From Pseudomonadales bacterium (GTDB taxonomy: Bacteria > Pseudomonadota > Gammaproteobacteria > Pseudomonadales > Ketobacteraceae): DNA of 64,000 nucleotides. How positions within the stretch are numbered: the stretch's first letter is position 1; the number at the start of each line of letters is the position of its first letter. Positions 38,239-47,827 of this stretch are shown piece after piece. The stretch is taken from assembly GCA_002708905.1 (NCBI GenBank), contig PAPM01000035.1, forward strand, positions 124,001 through 188,000, written 5' to 3'. The translations under genes were made by a program, and so were the position numbers. The notes below the pieces were generated by a model. The model worked only from the letters and a program-made list of their open reading frames with translations. It had not been told where the DNA came from and searched no databases.

Positions 38239-38252
38239 TTGATTGGCGTCAA
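38239..38252 (+). promoter_or_regulatory. Predicted ANR/FNR box upstream of glgP
   Basis: TTGATTGGCGTCAA matches the ANR consensus TTGAT-N4-GTCAA at all ten defined positions. Its centre (38245.5) is 41.5 bases before 38287, the start expected from the possible -10 TTAAAT (38275-38280). This is the class II activator position. Toward glk the same site would put the start inside the gene, so glgP is the likely target. Confidence 0.65.
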
Positions 38253-38326
38253 ACGCTTTGTAATGATTGTCTGGTTAAATACCAGTTTGCCACAATAATG
38301 TTACCAAATCTGCCAGGATTACTCCC

Positions 38327-40885
38327 ATGCCCGGAACTCTCTATAGCATCGAAGTTCAACCTAAAATTCCTCCGGCGTTACAGCGCTTGGAAGAACTAGC
38401 CAATAACCTGCTGTATAGCTGGGATCGGCAGGTCAGGGGAATGTTCTTCAGGCTGGACCGTGCGCTCTGGGAGCGCGTGGGCCACAATCCCAAGCTGTTT
38501 CTGCGTCGCATTGATCAGCGCAAGTTGGAAGAGGCGGCAGAAGATCCGGCGTACATGCAGGACTATGCAAAAGTCATTTCGACCTACGATGCCTACCTGA
38601 AGGCCAAAAGTGTCAAGAATGTAAGGAAACTGATAAATGGGCAAACAGATCTGATTGCTTATTCCTGTGCAGAATTCGGATTACATGAGAGTGTGCCGAT
38701 TTATTCCGGTGGCTTGGGAATTCTGGCCGGGGATCATTGCAAGGCAGCCAGTGACATGGGATTGCCCTTTGTGGCGATGGGTATGCTTTACCGGCAGGGC
38801 TATTTTACCCAGCAGATTGATAGCCATGGTAACCAGCTGGCCCAGTACAACCCCTCATACTTCCAGGATCTGCCGGTGCAACCGGCTCTGGATGACGCGG
38901 GCAACCCCATCGTTGTGAGCATACAGGTCCCGGGGCGCAATATTGACCTGAAGGTTTGGGTCGCGTTGGTAGGCCACAATAATTTGTACTTGCTGGACAG
39001 TGACCTGGCCAGTAACCAGGACGAAGACCGACGCATAACCTATCAACTCTACGGCGGGGATGCCACTAACCGGTTATTGCAGGAAATGGTGCTGGGGATT
39101 GGCGGGGTTCGCGCCAAGCGTGCCCTTGGACTGAATCCGACGGTATGGCACATCAATGAGGGCCATGCGGCGTTTCAGGTGTTGGAGCGATGCCGCGAAC
39201 TGGTCGTATCCGGATTATCATTTGCCGCCGCTTTGGAAGCGGTAGCGGCCAACACAGTGTTCACCACCCATACTCCGGTGCCGGCTGGCCACGATATTTT
39301 TGACCACCGACTGATTGAGTTCTATTTCTCAGATTATGTGCAAGAGCTTGGTATCAGCATGGAGCATTTTCTAGGTCTGGGTGCGAGCCCGGTGAACAGT
39401 CATGGTTTTAACATGACGGCACTGGCGCTTCGGGGGTCACGCTTTCACAATGGCGTCAGTCGGATACATGGCCAGGTGGCGTCGGAAATGGAACGCTATA
39501 TCTGGCCTCAAATCGAACCGGAAGAAAACCCCATCCGTCATGTCACCAACGGTGTCCATGTTCCCACTTTCCTGGCCAATGAATGGGTTAATATGTTCGA
39601 CCTGCAGTTTGGTGGAGGGTGGCGTACCGAACTGCTTAATCCTGAGTTCTGGAAGAAAACCTGGGATATTCCTTATCACAGTTTTTGGAGCGTAAGGCAG
39701 TCGCTGAAAGCCAAGATGCTGGAAACCGTGTATGACCGCAGCGTTGAGCAGCAAAGACGCAACGGTATCAGCGAATCCCAAATCCGGCGCCTGACCCGTT
39801 ATATCAAGCCCCGTAAAACCGATATTCTGACGATTGGCTTTGCCCGGCGTTTTGCAACCTACAAGCGGGCAACATTGATTTTCTCCGATCGGGAACGTTT
39901 GTCCAGATTGTTGAATGATCCGGAACGACCGGTGGTACTGATCTTTGCCGGTAAAGCTCATCCCAGCGATCATCCCGGGCAGGAATTTATCCGCCAGATT
40001 CATCACTTTGCCCACGATCCCGAGTTTGAGGGGCGCATTATCCTGCTGGAAGACTATGACATGGCGCTGGCCCGGAAACTGGTTACCGGCGTGGACGTAT
40101 GGCTCAACAATCCCGCCTATCCGTTGGAGGCCAGCGGCACTTCCGGGCAGAAGGCGGGCATCAACGGCGTGCTCAACCTGAGTGTTCTGGATGGCTGGTG
40201 GGATGAAGGTTACAACGGGCAGAATGGTTGGTCCATTACGCCCCACGGGCCTCAGTTCTCACCGGACTTTCGCGATCGTGAAGAAGCCAATGAGCTGATG
40301 GATGTGTTTGAAAATGAGGTGGTTCCACTTTATTACGAACGGGACGGCCATGGCTTCTCTGTGGAATGGATTGAGAAAAGCAAGAATGCCATGGAAACCC
40401 TGATTCCCGCCTTCAATGCCCAGCGCATGGTGATGGACTATTTGCGGGATTTCTATAACCCCGCTATTCGCCATGGTCAGATGTTGTGGAACAACGAATT
40501 TCATCTGGCCCGGGAGTTGGCTGAGTGGAAGCAACGGGTGCGGGAATGTTGGCCACGGGTGCATGCCAGCCGTTTGGATAGTCCTACGGATACCATGTTC
40601 AGGGATGATACTTTCGAAGTGAAGGTGGCGATTGATCTGGCTGGTTTGTCACCCTCGGATATATCCGTGGATTGCCTGGTGGGGAAGGTGGATCGGGATG
40701 GCCAGTTTGAACGCCACTCCTGTTTTCAGCTTACTAACGAGGAAACAACCGAAGACGGCAAAACGGTTTACTCCCTTTCTGTGACGTTGGCTGAAAGCGG
40801 CAAACAGTGTTACAAGCTGCGCCTGTATCCCTATCATTCCAGCTTGGGGCAACGTTTTGAAGTCGGTGCCATGATCTGGCTCTAG
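38327..40885 (+). CDS. glgP: Alpha-glucan (glycogen) phosphorylase, DUF3417 type
   Basis: This PLP enzyme releases glucose-1-phosphate from glycogen or maltodextrin. The 852-residue product starts with a DUF3417 N-terminal domain (about 10-115) and belongs to the shorter Thermotoga-like phosphorylase group, not the E. coli GlgP/MalP group. The PLP-site segment EASGTSGQKAGINGVLNLS (near 603-621) contains the cofactor Lys. EDYDMALAR and GKAHPSDHPG are further active-site signatures. It faces malQ, with 16 bases between stops. An ANR box lies upstream. Confidence 0.93.
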   Translation: MPGTLYSIEVQPKIPPALQRLEELANNLLYSWDRQVRGMFFRLDRALWERVGHNPKLFLRRIDQRKLEEAAEDPAYMQDYAKVISTYDAYLKAKSVKNVRKLINGQTDLIAYSCAEFGLHESVPIYSGGLGILAGDHCKAASDMGLPFVAMGMLYRQGYFTQQIDSHGNQLAQYNPSYFQDLPVQPALDDAGNPIVVSIQVPGRNIDLKVWVALVGHNNLYLLDSDLASNQDEDRRITYQLYGGDATNRLLQEMVLGIGGVRAKRALGLNPTVWHINEGHAAFQVLERCRELVVSGLSFAAALEAVAANTVFTTHTPVPAGHDIFDHRLIEFYFSDYVQELGISMEHFLGLGASPVNSHGFNMTALALRGSRFHNGVSRIHGQVASEMERYIWPQIEPEENPIRHVTNGVHVPTFLANEWVNMFDLQFGGGWRTELLNPEFWKKTWDIPYHSFWSVRQSLKAKMLETVYDRSVEQQRRNGISESQIRRLTRYIKPRKTDILTIGFARRFATYKRATLIFSDRERLSRLLNDPERPVVLIFAGKAHPSDHPGQEFIRQIHHFAHDPEFEGRIILLEDYDMALARKLVTGVDVWLNNPAYPLEASGTSGQKAGINGVLNLSVLDGWWDEGYNGQNGWSITPHGPQFSPDFRDREEANELMDVFENEVVPLYYERDGHGFSVEWIEKSKNAMETLIPAFNAQRMVMDYLRDFYNPAIRHGQMLWNNEFHLARELAEWKQRVRECWPRVHASRLDSPTDTMFRDDTFEVKVAIDLAGLSPSDISVDCLVGKVDRDGQFERHSCFQLTNEETTEDGKTVYSLSVTLAESGKQCYKLRLYPYHSSLGQRFEVGAMIWL

Positions 40886-40901
40886 GGATACGCTGTGTGC
40901 T

Positions 40902-42353
40902 TCAACGGGCGTAAAGGTGATTGAGGGCTTTGAGTTTGTTGGCAAGGTCCTCATCAACCTGTGACCAATCGAAACGCCAGCGCCAGTTGCCTTCTGTGGT
41001 ACCCGGCGTGTTCATCCGATGCCGTTCATCCAGCTCAAGTAAATCCTGAAACGGCATCATGGCCCAGCGAGCCGGCGAGGCCAGTGCACTTTTGATCAGC
41101 GGCCAGGGCATGGGTTCCGCCGGTTGTGCGTAGTAGGCTTCAATCCGTGCTTTGGTGGACTCCGCCAAATGATTGTACCAGCCCACCGTGGTGTTGTTGT
41201 CGTGGGTACCGGTATAGATGACTGTGTCTCGCGTATGATTGTGGGGTAGATAGGGGTTCATGCCGTCGCTGTCAAAAGCGAACTGCAGAATCTTCATTCC
41301 GGGTAAGCCGTACTTTTTGCGTAAGGCGATCACGTCGTCGGTAATGATACCCAGGTCCTCGGCGATCAGGGGTAATTCTTTGGTCTCCGCCAGCAATGCT
41401 TGGAATAATTCATCGCCCGGTGAGGGAATCCAGCGTCCGTTAATGGCCGTCGGTTCATCGGCCGGGATTTCCCAATAGGCAGCAAAGCCTCGAAAATGAT
41501 CGATCCTGACAGCGTCGTACAATTCCAAATTGTGCTTAAGGCGCCGCTTCCACCAATCGAAACCGGTTTCAGCGTGGGCCGGCCAGTGATAGATGGGATT
41601 GCCCCAGCGCTGTCCGGTTGCAGAAAAATAATCCGGCGGCACACCTGCCACCACTTCGGGGCTGCCATCCGGGTTTAGCTTGAATAGGTCCCGGTTAGCC
41701 CACACATCGGCGCTGTCACCGGAGACAAAGATCGGTAGATCCCCAAACACCAGGATATTGCGTTCGTTCGCATAACGTCTCAAATCCAGCCATTGTCGAT
41801 GGAACAAAAACTGGATGAAGTTTTCCAGCTGAATCTGGTTTTCGTGCTGTGCCCTGAATGCGGTGATAGCGGATTTTTCCCGATTTTTCAGAGGCTCGGG
41901 CCAATGCAACCAGTGTTCTGAATGCTGTTGTTTGATGACAGTAAAGAGACTGGCATCCGGCAACCAGTCGGTTTGGGACAGAAATGATCGAAACGCTTCA
42001 GCAATACTCGATTGGGGGTTATCCTGTAGCCATACGTAGGCTTGCGCCAGCGCAGTACGCTGGTCCAGCCTGCTAGAAACCGCTTTCTTATACTCCGGAA
42101 ATCCTATCTGTTTGAGCTGGCCGATATCAATAAAATCCGGATTGCCGGAGAATGCGGAAAAACTGTTGTATGGGGAACCATCGGCGACCGGGCACAGAGG
42201 GAGAATTTGCCAGACGCCGAAACCTGCCAGCTCAAGCCAGTTCAGCCAGTTGTAGGCCTCTGCGCCAAAAGCGCCATGAAATTGCGGGCCGGGAAGGGAA
42301 GTGGGATGGAGGACTACGCCAGATAAACGTCGTTTGAGTATCCCTCTTGGCAT
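40902..42353 (-). CDS. malQ: 4-alpha-glucanotransferase (amylomaltase)
   Basis: MalQ, family GH77, reshuffles maltodextrins and releases glucose. The 483-residue product carries HPTSLPGP near the N-terminus, the nucleophile Asp in RIDHFRG (near 284), the acid/base Glu in AEDLG (near 331) and YTGTHDNNT near 390. Length fits the compact bacterial type. It starts three bases after the GH57 stop and is the last gene of a glgC-GH57-malQ operon. Confidence 0.94.
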   Translation of the reverse strand: MPRGILKRRLSGVVLHPTSLPGPQFHGAFGAEAYNWLNWLELAGFGVWQILPLCPVADGSPYNSFSAFSGNPDFIDIGQLKQIGFPEYKKAVSSRLDQRTALAQAYVWLQDNPQSSIAEAFRSFLSQTDWLPDASLFTVIKQQHSEHWLHWPEPLKNREKSAITAFRAQHENQIQLENFIQFLFHRQWLDLRRYANERNILVFGDLPIFVSGDSADVWANRDLFKLNPDGSPEVVAGVPPDYFSATGQRWGNPIYHWPAHAETGFDWWKRRLKHNLELYDAVRIDHFRGFAAYWEIPADEPTAINGRWIPSPGDELFQALLAETKELPLIAEDLGIITDDVIALRKKYGLPGMKILQFAFDSDGMNPYLPHNHTRDTVIYTGTHDNNTTVGWYNHLAESTKARIEAYYAQPAEPMPWPLIKSALASPARWAMMPFQDLLELDERHRMNTPGTTEGNWRWRFDWSQVDEDLANKLKALNHLYAR

Positions 42354-42356
42354 GAA

Positions 42357-44060
42357 TTACCCTTGTCCCCTGCGCATAACACCATCATTTTCCGCTACGC
42401 CGCCGCCCCGGCTGATGACGTGTTCGAGACTTTCCGGAGCGGGCTCGTCCAGAAAGCGATAGAGGTTTTTCAAATGTGTGCGATACAGCTGGTCAAAGTC
42501 CGAAACGGACTCTGCGGGGTTGTAGTCACCAAACCACCAGAACCAGTCGGACCCTTCGCAGATGGCCATTTGCTCTTCCGCCCGCTGGGCGATCTCAGGC
42601 TCCAGTTTGCCGCTATGCATAACCCGATCGAAATCGTCCTTGGCCTGACATAATAAATCCCAGGCCCGGTTTTTCGCCGGATCCCCAATCCAGGTGGAAA
42701 ACGTGCCGTACACCCAGCTGCCGGCTGTCAGGGATGGCAACTCGGTTCGCTTTTCATGTCGCTTGATATAATCCCGGAACGTAGTGAGGTGAATCTTGGG
42801 ATGCTCCACCAGCTTTGAATAGAGTTGTTTCAAAAAATGGTAGCCGTTGTTGGCGTAGTACTCCCAGCAATTTTCACCGTCCAGGATAATGGGAACGATG
42901 GTGTCTTCCTGGTAATCGCAGGCCGAACGAATGTTCTCTATATGATGAATGAGGTTGTTAACCGCATCGACTTCGTTCCAGCCTGAATAGGTGAAGCCAA
43001 TGAGGTCGGAAAGGTTGTCATCCCGAAAAAAACAGGAGACTTTATTGCTTCGAACTCTAAAACCATGATGGATGCACAGTTTAGGCAACTTGTTGGCATT
43101 TATGGTATTACCCAACACGCCTCCGCCCGTAGCGGTCCACTGAAAGGGCACCTGATCCAGCAACTCCAGAGTCTGCTCGCTGAGCGCGCCTTCCGATGGC
43201 CAACAGCCAACGGGTTTGAAACCGAAATGGCGTTCAAATGTTTTTAATCCATTCTGCAAATGAACGATGGCTCTTTCTTTCCCGCCGGGGTAGTGGGGCC
43301 GCTTGGGAAGCGGCGCATCAGGCATGGCTTCCAGCGTGGATTTAAAATCCAGCAACAAGGGTAGGATGGGGTGTTTATCCGGTGTGACACTGATCTCCAT
43401 CTGCCCGCTTTCTGCCAGGTGGCGATAGCGTGGTACGACAGAACGAATCAGGGTATCAATCACACCCAGCAATTCCCGCCTGTCTTTACTGGTAAAGCCT
43501 TTGGCTTTGCGAATCAGGCGTTGAATGGTTTCATTTTCCATGCGAACGGTCTCACCCATCCACACCAGGTGATACCAAACCAACAGGTCAAAGAAGAATT
43601 GTTCATCCAGATAGTTCAGGTAGCCGGGCTTGTTTATGGCCTGGCGGGCCAGTTGCACCAGGTCCTGATAGGGCGCGAATCGTTCCACCAGGCGCTTTTC
43701 ATTGGCTCGAATGCATTGTTTGACGATGAATAAACGTAGCGATTCGGTGGGGCCAATGGTGGCCATGGCCAGTGTCGCCAACAACCGGTCATTGAAAGAT
43801 TCACCCTGGTTGAAGTAGCGATCAAACTGCTGGATATAGTCGTCGATCTGGTCCAGAAGCACCGGTGTAAAGTTCACTACCACACGGCTCTGGGGTACCT
43901 GTTCCACCACCGCAGCCATATCCGCATAATCTTTTATGGCATGGAGATAGGTCCAGGGGAGGTGCACGTTATGAGTAAACTGGTCCTGATATTGGGGCTG
44001 ATGCATGTGCCAGCACAGAACCACGTTAATCTTGGGATTTTGATCCTGATCATGCGACAT
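42357..44060 (-). CDS. Glycoside hydrolase family 57 alpha-glucan enzyme
   Basis: GH57 includes alpha-amylases, 4-alpha-glucanotransferases and branching enzymes. The 567-residue product has the family N-terminus WHMHQPQY (about 17-24), the nucleophile Glu in CWPSEG (near 290) and the Asp in ILDGENCWE (near 393). A substrate-specific role cannot be fixed from sequence; glycogen-debranching or amylase-like action is most likely since a GH13 branching enzyme is also present. It overlaps glgC by 11 bases and runs into malQ. Confidence 0.9.
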   Translation of the reverse strand: MSHDQDQNPKINVVLCWHMHQPQYQDQFTHNVHLPWTYLHAIKDYADMAAVVEQVPQSRVVVNFTPVLLDQIDDYIQQFDRYFNQGESFNDRLLATLAMATIGPTESLRLFIVKQCIRANEKRLVERFAPYQDLVQLARQAINKPGYLNYLDEQFFFDLLVWYHLVWMGETVRMENETIQRLIRKAKGFTSKDRRELLGVIDTLIRSVVPRYRHLAESGQMEISVTPDKHPILPLLLDFKSTLEAMPDAPLPKRPHYPGGKERAIVHLQNGLKTFERHFGFKPVGCWPSEGALSEQTLELLDQVPFQWTATGGGVLGNTINANKLPKLCIHHGFRVRSNKVSCFFRDDNLSDLIGFTYSGWNEVDAVNNLIHHIENIRSACDYQEDTIVPIILDGENCWEYYANNGYHFLKQLYSKLVEHPKIHLTTFRDYIKRHEKRTELPSLTAGSWVYGTFSTWIGDPAKNRAWDLLCQAKDDFDRVMHSGKLEPEIAQRAEEQMAICEGSDWFWWFGDYNPAESVSDFDQLYRTHLKNLYRFLDEPAPESLEHVISRGGGVAENDGVMRRGQG

Positions 44061-45312
44061 TGGATAGGGATTTTCCTAACATTTCAGACGATACCAATAC
44101 TATGCCGTTAGGCGATACGTAGAACTGTTTTGCATCTCGTGCATGATCATAGCCGATCACGGTGCCCGGTGGAATCTTGCAATCCCGATCAATGATGACT
44201 TTTTTCAATCGGCAATTTCGACCTATTTCCACGTTGGGCAGAATGACGGCGTCTCTGATGGTGGAGTAACTGTGAATGCGCACATTATTCGACAACAGGG
44301 AGCGCTTTACGGAACTGCCGGAGATAATGCAGCCGCCGGATACCAGGGAATCCACCGCCATGCCCCGCCGGTTCTCGTCGTCAAAAACAAATTTTGCAGG
44401 GGGCAGTTGTTCCTGGTAAGTCCAGATAGGCCAGGTTTGATCATAGAGATTAAGCTGGGGGGTAACCGACAGTAAATCCATGTTGGCTTCAAAGTAACTG
44501 TCGATGGTGCCTACGTCGCGCCAATAGGCGGTGTTGCCGGTGTTGCTGTCAGTAAACGGGTAGGCCAGAACTTTCATGTGCTTGACGGCATTCGGTATAA
44601 TGTTTTTGCCGAAATCATGGGCGCTGTTCGCCATGTCGGCATCTTCCTGCAGCAACTGATCCAGCAGGTTTTTTGGGAAAACGTAAATGCCCATTGATGC
44701 CAGGCTCATCCCCGGTTTTCCGGGCACGCATTCCGGATCAGCGGGTTTCTCCTGGAAGCGCTGAATCCAGTGATTCTCATCAACCGCCATCACACCGAAT
44801 TCTTTGGCTTCTTTTGCCGGAACCTGAATGCACCCGACGGTGATGTCGGCGCCGGAATCAATGTGGCGCTGGATCATCAGGGCGTAGTTCATTTTGTAGA
44901 TATGATCGCCTGCGAGTATCAGTACATAGTCCGGGTGCACCATATCGATGATGTCCAGGTTCTGATAGACGGCGTCGGCTGTACCCATGTACCAGGAATC
45001 TTTCACCCGTTGTTGCGCCGGCAGCAACTCCACGAACTCGCCCAGTTCCGGACGTAAAAAGCTCCAGCCTTTCTGAATATGGGAATTCAGGGAGTGGGAC
45101 TTGTATTGGGTCAATATACTGATCTGCCGAATACCGGAATTAATACAATTGGACAGCGGGAAGTCAATGGTGCGGAATTTCCCACCAAACGGAACGGCCG
45201 GCTTTGAGTGCCAACGGGTAAGGGATCTGAGTCGGGTACCGCTTCCCCCGGCCAGAATGAGTGCCAGTGTGTTTTTCAAACTGCCAAAGTTGGGTGTGGG
45301 TGCTCCTAGCAT
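44050..45312 (-). CDS. glgC: Glucose-1-phosphate adenylyltransferase
   Basis: GlgC makes ADP-glucose from glucose-1-phosphate and ATP and is the control step of glycogen synthesis. The start at ATG 45312 gives 420 residues; a GTG at 45357 would add 15. The nucleotide loop LILAGGSGTRL (near 16-26), KPAVPFGG, the AGDHIYKMNY segment and the Glu-Lys FQEKP active-site segment are present, followed by a C-terminal beta-helix domain. It is the first gene of the glgC-GH57-malQ operon and is divergent from glgB. Confidence 0.95.
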   Translation of the reverse strand: MLGAPTPNFGSLKNTLALILAGGSGTRLRSLTRWHSKPAVPFGGKFRTIDFPLSNCINSGIRQISILTQYKSHSLNSHIQKGWSFLRPELGEFVELLPAQQRVKDSWYMGTADAVYQNLDIIDMVHPDYVLILAGDHIYKMNYALMIQRHIDSGADITVGCIQVPAKEAKEFGVMAVDENHWIQRFQEKPADPECVPGKPGMSLASMGIYVFPKNLLDQLLQEDADMANSAHDFGKNIIPNAVKHMKVLAYPFTDSNTGNTAYWRDVGTIDSYFEANMDLLSVTPQLNLYDQTWPIWTYQEQLPPAKFVFDDENRRGMAVDSLVSGGCIISGSSVKRSLLSNNVRIHSYSTIRDAVILPNVEIGRNCRLKKVIIDRDCKIPPGTVIGYDHARDAKQFYVSPNGIVLVSSEMLGKSLSNVA

Positions 45313-45628
45313 GATGTACCTGTCTTGGTGATGGGTAGTGGCTGTCACAAAAACCACTTATTGTTAGCTGACAATCCTGCACACTATACATGACAAGCAT
45401 GCTACATCCCGGTATGCATTTTATGATCCAAATCATAGGATCAGTGTTTACTTTATTAGAATGTTTGAAGGTAAATCCAAAACTGCTGGATTCAAAATAA
45501 CAATCGGTTATATAACTGAATGCGTCGACTGATGGTATCGTGATTTTCCCGTTGGATGTGACGTTCCTATTTCAGTGCAAGCTCAGTGCAACCCCAAACA
45601 GCCGTAATACAGGACTTTAAACTACATC
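45313..45628. promoter_or_regulatory. Divergent control region between glgC and glgB
   Basis: This is the largest gene-free stretch (316 bases). It must hold both promoters. It contains the near-palindrome TTGTTAGCTGACAA (45361-45374), the overlapping palindromes at 45422-45443 listed separately, and an AT-rich tract around 45440-45530. No clear -35/-10 pair or riboswitch could be assigned. Confidence 0.6.
45422..45443. promoter_or_regulatory. Overlapping palindromes, possible CRP/FNR-family site
   Basis: TATGAT-CCAA-ATCATA (45422-45437) is a perfect 6-bp inverted repeat with TGAT-N4-ATCA at its core. It differs from the FNR box only at the two outer positions and matches the CRP consensus at 12 of 16. 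A second repeat, TGATCC ... GGATCA (45424-45429 and 45438-45443), overlaps it. The centre of the first is 117 bases from the glgC ATG and 200 from glgB. Confidence 0.4.
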
Positions 45629-47827
45629 ATGGCCACGCTTAGAAACCAAACCCCCAATGAAGTTCATCATCAACGGGATCTCGATCGAGTCGTGCAAGCC
45701 CGTCATCATGATCCGTTCACCGTGTTGGGAATGCATGGTGACAAGGGTAAGGGGTATATGCTGGTCTACCGGCCTCACGCAGATTCGGTTTGGGTCACGG
45801 TGGATGGGCTACGCACCGAGATGAAGCAGCAGGGTAACGGTTTTTTCCGGATAGAAGGGGATACCACTAATTGGGGGCATCACCCGACTCTAGTTGAATG
45901 CAGCGGTGACTGGGAGCATCATTTTATTGATCCATACACCTTCTGGCCGCAGGTCTCGGAGGATTGGTTGACTGCGTTTCATGAGCATGAATGTTTTGAT
46001 GCCTATCGCGTTATGGGCGCTCATGCCTGGGAAGCGGACAGTGTCAGGGGCACCCTGTTTGTGGTGTGGGCACCCAATGCCGAAAGGGTCAGTGTGGTTG
46101 GGGATTTCAACCGCTGGGATGGCAGGATAAACCCGATGCGCAGCCGGGGGCAAAGCGGTATCTGGGAATTGTTCATACCGGAGTTTGAGGAAGGCGGACT
46201 CTACAAGTATGAGCTCCGGAATCGTGAAACCGGGGAGGTCTCTACCAAGGCCGATCCCTATGGTCGTTTTTTTGAGGTGCGCCCCAATTCCGCCAGCCGT
46301 TTTTGTCAACCCTCCACCTATCAATGGCAGGATGATCTTTGGTTGCAAAAGCGTAGCAAGGCGGACTGGTTACACAGCCCCCAGTCGATCTACGAAGTGC
46401 ATCTTGGCTCCTGGCGTCGGGAAGAGAATGGAGATTTTCTGAGTTACCGGGATATTGCAGAACAACTGGTGCCCTATGTTAAAGACATGGGCTTCACCCA
46501 TATTGAGCTGTTGCCGGTGACGGAGTTCCCCTATGACGGTTCCTGGGGGTATCAGGTTACCGGTTTTTTTGCCCCCACCAGTCGTTTCGGTGACATCAAT
46601 GATTTCAAATACTTCGTGGATTTCTGTCACTGTAACGGCATCGGAGTGATCCTCGACTGGGTGCCGGCACATTTCCCCAGGGACGCCCATGGCTTGGCGC
46701 GCTTTGATGGTACCTGTCTCTACGAACATGATGATCCCCAGCGGGGGGAACACAAGGATTGGGGTACCCTGATCTTCAACTATGGCCGTAATGAAGTACG
46801 TAACTTTCTGTTTTCCAGTGCATATTTTTGGCTGGAACAGTTCCATGTAGACGGTTTGCGGGTGGATGCGGTGGCTTCCATGCTGTATCTGGATTATTCC
46901 CGCGAGCCCGGCGAGTGGACTCCGAATCAGTATGGTGGTAACGAAAATCTTGAAGCCATTCATTTTATTCGCCGTACCAACGAGAAGGTGCACCAGGACT
47001 TTCCCGGCGTATTGATGATGGCTGAGGAATCCACCGCCTGGCCCCAGGTATCCCGACCGGTTTATCTGGGGGGGTTGGGCTTCAGTATGAAGTGGAACAT
47101 GGGGTGGATGAACGACACGTTACGTTACGTTAGCTTGGATCCGGTGCACCGTACTTTCCACCACGAACACCTCACCTTCAGCCTGTTGTACGCCTTTTCG
47201 GAAAACTTTGTGTTGCCCCTGTCCCATGATGAAGTGGTTCATGGTAAACGGTCATTGTTGGAGAAAATGCCGGGTGATGGTTGGCAGCAGTTTGCGAATC
47301 TCCGTCTGCTGTTCACTTACCTGTTTACCCATCCCGGCAAGAAACTGCTGTTCATGGGCGGAGAGTTCGGACAAGGGCGGGAGTGGTGTCATGATCAGGC
47401 CTTGGACTGGCATCTGCTGGAACATGACTGGCAGCGGGGCGTGCAATCCGTAGTGCGGGACCTGAATGGACATTATCAACGGCTGATTCCCCTGCATCGA
47501 TACGATTTTGAAGACCGTGGCTTTCAGTGGATTGACTGCCACGACAGTTCACAATCGGTGATCAGTTATTTGCGTCGCAGTGAAGAGGGGTATGTGATTG
47601 TCGTGCTTAACTTTACGCCGGTGGTGCGTGAGCACTATCGTATTGGGGTGCCGGAGGATTGTCAGTATCAGGAAATTTTCAATTCTGACTCCATCTATTA
47701 TGGTGGGAGCAACATTTCAAACGGCACAACCATTCTGGCTGAAACCAATCCCCATATGGACCAACCCTGCAGCATCTCATTAACGCTGCCTCCCCTGGCT
47801 GGTATTATTCTGAGTCCGGTCTACTAG
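45629..47827 (+). CDS. glgB: 1,4-alpha-glucan branching enzyme (GH13)
   Basis: GlgB makes the alpha-1,6 branches of glycogen. The 732-residue product has two N-terminal beta domains (N1 near 15-110 and CBM48 near 120-220), the GH13 barrel with nucleophile Asp in GLRVDAV (near 413), acid/base Glu in AEESTAWP (near 466) and the [10 protein letters not shown] segment near 530, and a C-terminal beta domain. Length is typical of the long form. Its last bases overlap pgi by four, on opposite strands. Confidence 0.96.
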   Translation: MATLRNQTPNEVHHQRDLDRVVQARHHDPFTVLGMHGDKGKGYMLVYRPHADSVWVTVDGLRTEMKQQGNGFFRIEGDTTNWGHHPTLVECSGDWEHHFIDPYTFWPQVSEDWLTAFHEHECFDAYRVMGAHAWEADSVRGTLFVVWAPNAERVSVVGDFNRWDGRINPMRSRGQSGIWELFIPEFEEGGLYKYELRNRETGEVSTKADPYGRFFEVRPNSASRFCQPSTYQWQDDLWLQKRSKADWLHSPQSIYEVHLGSWRREENGDFLSYRDIAEQLVPYVKDMGFTHIELLPVTEFPYDGSWGYQVTGFFAPTSRFGDINDFKYFVDFCHCNGIGVILDWVPAHFPRDAHGLARFDGTCLYEHDDPQRGEHKDWGTLIFNYGRNEVRNFLFSSAYFWLEQFHVDGLRVDAVASMLYLDYSREPGEWTPNQYGGNENLEAIHFIRRTNEKVHQDFPGVLMMAEESTAWPQVSRPVYLGGLGFSMKWNMGWMNDTLRYVSLDPVHRTFHHEHLTFSLLYAFSENFVLPLSHDEVVHGKRSLLEKMPGDGWQQFANLRLLFTYLFTHPGKKLLFMGGEFGQGREWCHDQALDWHLLEHDWQRGVQSVVRDLNGHYQRLIPLHRYDFEDRGFQWIDCHDSSQSVISYLRRSEEGYVIVVLNFTPVVREHYRIGVPEDCQYQEIFNSDSIYYGGSNISNGTTILAETNPHMDQPCSISLTLPPLAGIILSPVY

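Noticed and set aside
38203-38252. The ANR box as an activator site for glk-hox
   Set aside because: The box is centred only 31 bases before the glk ATG; a class II start would fall inside glk. It could repress but not activate from there, so I assigned it to glgP.
39437-40246. 269-codon frame on the minus strand inside glgP
   Set aside because: Opposite the conserved PLP region of glgP; a by-product of codon use.
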